From Cyanobacteria bacterium UBA1186 (lineage in GTDB: Bacteria > Cyanobacteriota > Vampirovibrionia > Gastranaerophilales > Gastranaerophilaceae), in assembly GCA_002309875.1 (NCBI GenBank), contig DBYM01000076.1, positions 11,418-21,094 on the forward strand: 9,677 bases of DNA, read 5' to 3'. The translations under genes were made by a program, and so were the position numbers. Every line of letters begins with the position of its first letter. Position 1 is the first letter of the stretch. The notes under the pieces were generated by a model. That model was given only the letters and a program-made list of their open reading frames with translations, did not search any database and was not told the origin of the DNA. This document shows, in pieces, positions 7,061 to 9,677 of this stretch.

Positions 7061-7672
7061 ATGGCAGACCTGATGGAAATTATTTCGAAAAGAAAAAGTG
7101 TAAGAAAATATTCTCAAAAACATATTCCTGACGGGGATTTGCGCAAAGTTCTCGAAGCGGGAAGGCTTGCACCCTCCTGGATGAATGTTCAGAGTTGGAA
7201 GTTTATACTTATAAAATCTCAGGAAAACAAAGATTTAATTTCCGAATTATCAATAGGCCAGCAGCAGGTTAAACATGCCGATGCGCTGATTGTGTGTATA
7301 GCAGATACAAATGCATGGGACGAGGCAAAAATTACCGATATACAAAACCCTGCTTTAAACCCTGCACTGCAGTGTGAAAACGGAATTGTTATCCGTTCTC
7401 TTGAACAGGTTATTTATCCTGTTTCTTATATGATGCTTGAGGCAGAATCGCTCGGAATAAGTTCATGTATTATTGGTGCTTTCGGAAGCGATGTTACGGA
7501 AATTCTTCCCGACGTTCATGAAAGAGTCCGCAAGACCCTGAACCTGAGTGAAGGTCAGATTATCTCAACAATTATTGCATTAGGATATGAAGAAGAACAC
7601 AAAGAGACGGTTAAGACCAGAAAAAGTTTTGATGAAGTTGTTGCATTGGAAAAATTGGGACAAAAATTCTAG
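7061..7672 (+). CDS. Nitroreductase family FMN protein
   Basis: A 203-residue cytoplasmic flavoprotein of the nitroreductase superfamily, which binds FMN as a dimer and uses NAD(P)H to reduce nitro-aromatics, quinones or other acceptors. The N-terminal RKSVRKY (11-17) supplies the FMN-phosphate arginines. APSWMNVQSWKF (37-48) is the usual APS-x-x-N-x-Q-x-W-x-F signature, with Trp40 where Gly is common. SLGISSCIIGAF-like packing (131-141) and ALGYEEEHK (173-181) complete the fold. It begins 12 bp after the LCP stop with a strong AGGAGGG (7047-7053) 7 bp before the ATG, so it is very likely co-transcribed. Its stop lies in a CTAG shared with the convergent small gene. The physiological substrate cannot be inferred from sequence. 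Confidence 0.92.
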   Translation: MADLMEIISKRKSVRKYSQKHIPDGDLRKVLEAGRLAPSWMNVQSWKFILIKSQENKDLISELSIGQQQVKHADALIVCIADTNAWDEAKITDIQNPALNPALQCENGIVIRSLEQVIYPVSYMMLEAESLGISSCIIGAFGSDVTEILPDVHERVRKTLNLSEGQIISTIIALGYEEEHKETVKTRKSFDEVVALEKLGQKF

Positions 7673-7878
7673 TCCGTAATCTCAGGCTCGCCGATAGCGG
7701 CTTTCAGAATTTCAATAACTTTAGGCATTTGGCAGACAAACGAATAATGACCGTTTGTTATTGAGCATTGTGAACAATCGCCGTTAAGTTTGTAGCATTC
7801 TATTGCCTGTTCTGTCCAGTTTTTTGTAATTGAATCTGAAATTGCTGTTGATTCAGGTTGTACAATACTGTTAAACAT
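7669..7878 (-). CDS. Small four-cysteine protein of unknown function
   Basis: A 69-residue protein on the - strand. The start chosen is the ATG at 7878, because GGGAGAG (- strand, 7890-7884) sits 5 bases before it; a GTG at 7905 in the same frame has no such site. The N-terminal 18 residues are polar; then comes WTEQAIECYK (21-30) and the pattern C28-x6-C35-x2-C38-x10-C49-Q-M-P-K, followed by a short helix (53-61). The spacing suggests a zinc or iron-sulfur site, or an oxidised fold. I recognise this style (W-x3-AIECY, CxxC, C-x-M) as a recurring small conserved family in gut Melainabacteria and some Firmicutes, from memory only. Its stop is the reverse complement of the same CTAG that ends the nitroreductase gene, a 4-base tail-to-tail overlap. 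Probably a real gene; function unknown. Confidence 0.7.
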   Translation of the reverse strand: MFNSIVQPESTAISDSITKNWTEQAIECYKLNGDCSQCSITNGHYSFVCQMPKVIEILKAAIGEPEITD

Positions 7879-7883
7879 TTTTT

Positions 7884-7890
7884 CTCTCCC
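7884..7890 (-). promoter_or_regulatory. Ribosome binding site deciding the start of the four-Cys gene
   Basis: On the - strand this reads GGGAGAG, 5 bases before the ATG at 7878. It favours a 69-residue product over the 78-residue form from the GTG at 7905, whose own upstream region has GAGAGGGG directly abutting it but with a poorer start codon. Confidence 0.6.
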
Positions 7891-7980
7891 AAGGGCTTTT
7901 AACACAAATCCCCTCTCTTATCATAGACTTTTTTTTGAATCTAACATCGTATGAATATATGATTTTTTCCGTAAAAAAAC

Positions 7981-8002
7981 TTTGTAAATTTTTGTAAAAA
8001 TT
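7981..8002. repeat. Tandem TTTGTAAA pair with 10-bp period and overlapping inverted repeat
   Basis: TTTGTAAA occurs at 7981-7988 and again at 7991-7998, exactly one helical turn apart. The second copy overlaps a perfect inverted repeat, AATTTTT (7987-7993), GT, AAAAATT (7996-8002). This could be a paired binding site for a regulator of either flanking gene, or chance in AT-rich DNA. Confidence 0.4.
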
Positions 8003-8100
8003 AACCTGAAAATTCTAAAGTTTTGCCTTAAAAATGCCGTAAATCATGATGCAAAGCGGTTTAAAAAATTGACGTCACGACCGCAAGAGATAAGTAAGAT

Positions 8101-8105
8101 AAAGG
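8101..8105 (+). promoter_or_regulatory. Ribosome binding site of the large edge gene
   Basis: AAAGG lies 7 bases before the ATG at 8113. An in-frame TAA at 8095-8097 excludes any earlier start, so this fixes the N-terminus. Confidence 0.6.
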
Positions 8106-8112
8106 TAGCAGA

Positions 8113-9677
8113 ATGGAACCCATAGGGATACAGGCAAAAATAGCTGCGTTCAAGCGGGCATATCCTGAGTATGACAATTCGGTCATGACTCTGGATTCTA
8201 TTTTGCGTGCCATGCAGGAGCATGGTATTACGGTTACACCTGCAGAGGTGGAGGAAGCAAAAAGGGGAAGTATTTTCGGATCATCATTTACTCCGAACGG
8301 ACTCGAAACAGGCTGGACGGTTGAAATTACCGGTGGCAACAAAGACCTAAGAAAAGACATTGCGGTAACTCACCGGATTGTAGGATCATTGTGCGGAATA
8401 CCGGAAAAAATGTGTGAAGAGTTAAAGATCGGGGATAACATTGTTCAAATTCTTACACAAAAGGGTCTGCCTGTAACAACGGAAAATATAATACAAGTTC
8501 TTTTAGATCTTGGAATTATTGAAGAAAAGAAGGAACCGCCGCGTAAACCGACAGAAAGTATGGCAAGAGCATATCTGGCTCAATATTTGCTTGAGCAGAC
8601 AAATAGTATAGCTGAAATGTTCGAACAGACTGCAAACTCTGATACAAGTTTGTGGACAATGGGTACAGGAATTTTAGTAGAATTAAACGACTTGTATGAG
8701 ATGGTGGCAAAAGCAGTCAATGACCTTATCGGAGCACCTCTTTTGGTTGAAAATAATAATAGCAGAAAGGATATGAGAGCCAAAATATATGACTTGAGAC
8801 AGAAATGTGAAACGTTGGTCAAAATTGCCGAACGTGATGCAAATGATAGTAAAAGTGGCAAAAACTTTGAAAAAAGCTTTAAACAAGCATTTGGTAAGGA
8901 TATTGAGTACGACAAAATTATTAATTATTTGGAAACAGTTCAGGAATATGAAAACGCACCCGATGCAGATAAAAAGAATGACAAATCAGAAATTTATCAA
9001 AAGCTTTTAAAAGCACAGGAAGAATTTGAAGCAACAAATCCTCTTAATAAAATTTCAAAAGAATTTGCTAATCATTCAAAATTTTTAAACAACACGGGCG
9101 GCTTGGTTGATTTGGGTATAAATGTAGCTTTAATATATTTATCCGGAGGAAGCGCAGCTATTGCAAGATCTGCAGGGGCTGCGGGTAATGCTGCAAGGTA
9201 CACAGTCGGGAATATAATCAAAAAATCAGTATCTAAAGGTGCAAAAGTATCAAATGACGTAAAATTTGTAGCACAGGAAATCGCCGGAATTTTGTCAAGT
9301 GCAACAGTAAACGCAATAGAAACATCTGCATTCTTTAATGCAACTAAAGTCATTGCTGCAGTTGAAGATGGTAAAGTAGAAGCAGAAGAAGTTGCAATTG
9401 TTACCGAGAGTTTTAAGGGGCTATGTGATTTTACAATAGTAGGCGGGCTTTTGGCAGGTCCTCTAGGTATAAAAACATCTGAACTTATAGGTAAAATGTG
9501 CAATTCGGAACGGGCTATCTCAAGTACTATGAAGTTTGCTATTGAAGGTAAAGGTTCAACATTAGATAAGGTATTAAAAGCGTTATCTGAAGACTCCGCT
9601 GCAGTAAGTAAGATAGCAGAATTCGGAACGAGTTTCTCTGTAAATGCGGGATATATGGCGCTTTCTGACGGGACAAG
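8113..9677 (+). CDS. Large protein of unknown function, N-terminal 521 residues (3' end outside window)
   Basis: The frame is open from the ATG at 8113 to the right edge with no stop: 521 codons plus two bases. The start is fixed by an in-frame TAA 16-18 bases upstream and AAAGG at 8101-8105. I do not recognise the family. The N-terminus has no signal peptide. Residues 28-50 and 108-130 form a weak duplication offset by 80 (D-x-I ... G-x-x-VT). A TGGNKDLRKD block (73-82) lies between them; a Pro/Lys linker (139-147) follows. Residues 150-320 look mostly alpha-helical and polar, with a Lys/Asp/Glu-rich part near 240-305. Residues 329-365 are Gly/Ala-rich and hydrophobic, and a second such stretch is at 438-452 (TIVGGLLAGPLG nearby). 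The absence of a signal peptide means a cytoplasmic protein or one exported by a non-Sec route. A large secreted effector, toxin or surface protein is possible, but unproven. Confidence 0.8.
   Translation, partial: MEPIGIQAKIAAFKRAYPEYDNSVMTLDSILRAMQEHGITVTPAEVEEAKRGSIFGSSFTPNGLETGWTVEITGGNKDLRKDIAVTHRIVGSLCGIPEKMCEELKIGDNIVQILTQKGLPVTTENIIQVLLDLGIIEEKKEPPRKPTESMARAYLAQYLLEQTNSIAEMFEQTANSDTSLWTMGTGILVELNDLYEMVAKAVNDLIGAPLLVENNNSRKDMRAKIYDLRQKCETLVKIAERDANDSKSGKNFEKSFKQAFGKDIEYDKIINYLETVQEYENAPDADKKNDKSEIYQKLLKAQEEFEATNPLNKISKEFANHSKFLNNTGGLVDLGINVALIYLSGGSAAIARSAGAAGNAARYTVGNIIKKSVSKGAKVSNDVKFVAQEIAGILSSATVNAIETSAFFNATKVIAAVEDGKVEAEEVAIVTESFKGLCDFTIVGGLLAGPLGIKTSELIGKMCNSERAISSTMKFAIEGKGSTLDKVLKALSEDSAAVSKIAEFGTSFSVNAGYMALSDGT

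Larger units (their letters stand above)
7879..8112. other. Divergent intergenic region, AT-rich
   Basis: These 234 bases separate the - strand four-Cys gene from the large + strand gene and should carry both promoters. I see a TATGAT on the - strand (7925-7920) without a convincing -35, and on the + strand TTGCCT (8023-8028) followed after 16 bp by CATGAT (8045-8050), and TTGACG (8069-8074) without a properly spaced -10. It also holds the tandem TTTGTAAA repeat. No small gene, RNA gene or strong terminator hairpin is apparent. Confidence 0.5.

Noticed and set aside
7879..7905. GTG at 7905 as start of the four-Cys protein
   Set aside because: The ATG at 7878 has a well-spaced GGGAGAG and is the preferred codon.
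8070..8077. TGACGTCA palindrome as an operator
   Set aside because: A single 8-bp palindrome with no second copy nearby; chance occurrence is likely.
8807..9010. 67-codon + strand frame inside the edge gene
   Set aside because: It lies in another phase of the long open gene and shows no independent start signal or motif.
9072..9503. 143-codon - strand frame opposite the edge gene
   Set aside because: Ser/Ala/Pro-rich antisense shadow of the Gly/Ala-rich coding stretch; no ribosome site.

Overview
This 9.7 kb stretch of chromosomal DNA is low in GC (by eye about 40%) and gene-dense. Nine protein-coding genes are supported: seven complete and two cut by the window edges. Eight lie on the + strand and one small gene lies on the - strand. 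I see no rRNA, tRNA, CRISPR array, transposase or phage integration module. The organism looks like a free-growing bacterium with a peptidoglycan wall and lipoproteins. An AMIN-like envelope protein, a LytR-CpsA-Psr protein, a small Cys protein of a recognisable style and several genes without a Shine-Dalgarno sequence together suggest the non-photosynthetic relatives of cyanobacteria (Melainabacteria/Gastranaerophilales). That placement is inference at about 0.5 to 0.6; no marker gene is present to settle it.

Left part (1-1340): the C-terminal half of a CgeB-like glycosyltransferase is followed after 9 bp by bioD (dethiobiotin synthetase).

Centre (1341-4690): a gene that probably starts almost at its own transcription start encodes a 729-residue single-span membrane protein. 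It has an AMIN-like outer domain, an acidic, repeat-containing cytoplasmic tail and a small C-terminal domain. It overlaps by ATGA a lipoprotein of the sugar-binding (family 1) ABC type. No permease or ATPase for that lipoprotein is in view.

Right centre (4691-7672): a membrane protein of the ArsP_2/DUF2899 heavy-metal or manganese exporter type has a good sigma70-like promoter. A LytR-CpsA-Psr cell-wall ligase follows with a promoter of its own, and then a nitroreductase 12 bp further on. The nitroreductase meets the small - strand Cys protein at a shared CTAG, where both stop codons lie.

Right end (7879-9677): an AT-rich divergent intergenic region carries a helically phased tandem repeat. 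It is followed by a large gene of at least 521 codons that runs off the window. This edge gene has no recognisable family; it shows a weak N-terminal duplication and two Gly/Ala-rich hydrophobic stretches. It and the acidic transmembrane protein are the least explained items here. The wall and envelope genes (glycosyltransferase, AMIN protein, LCP protein, lipoprotein) share a location, but the sequence alone does not show that they form one pathway.
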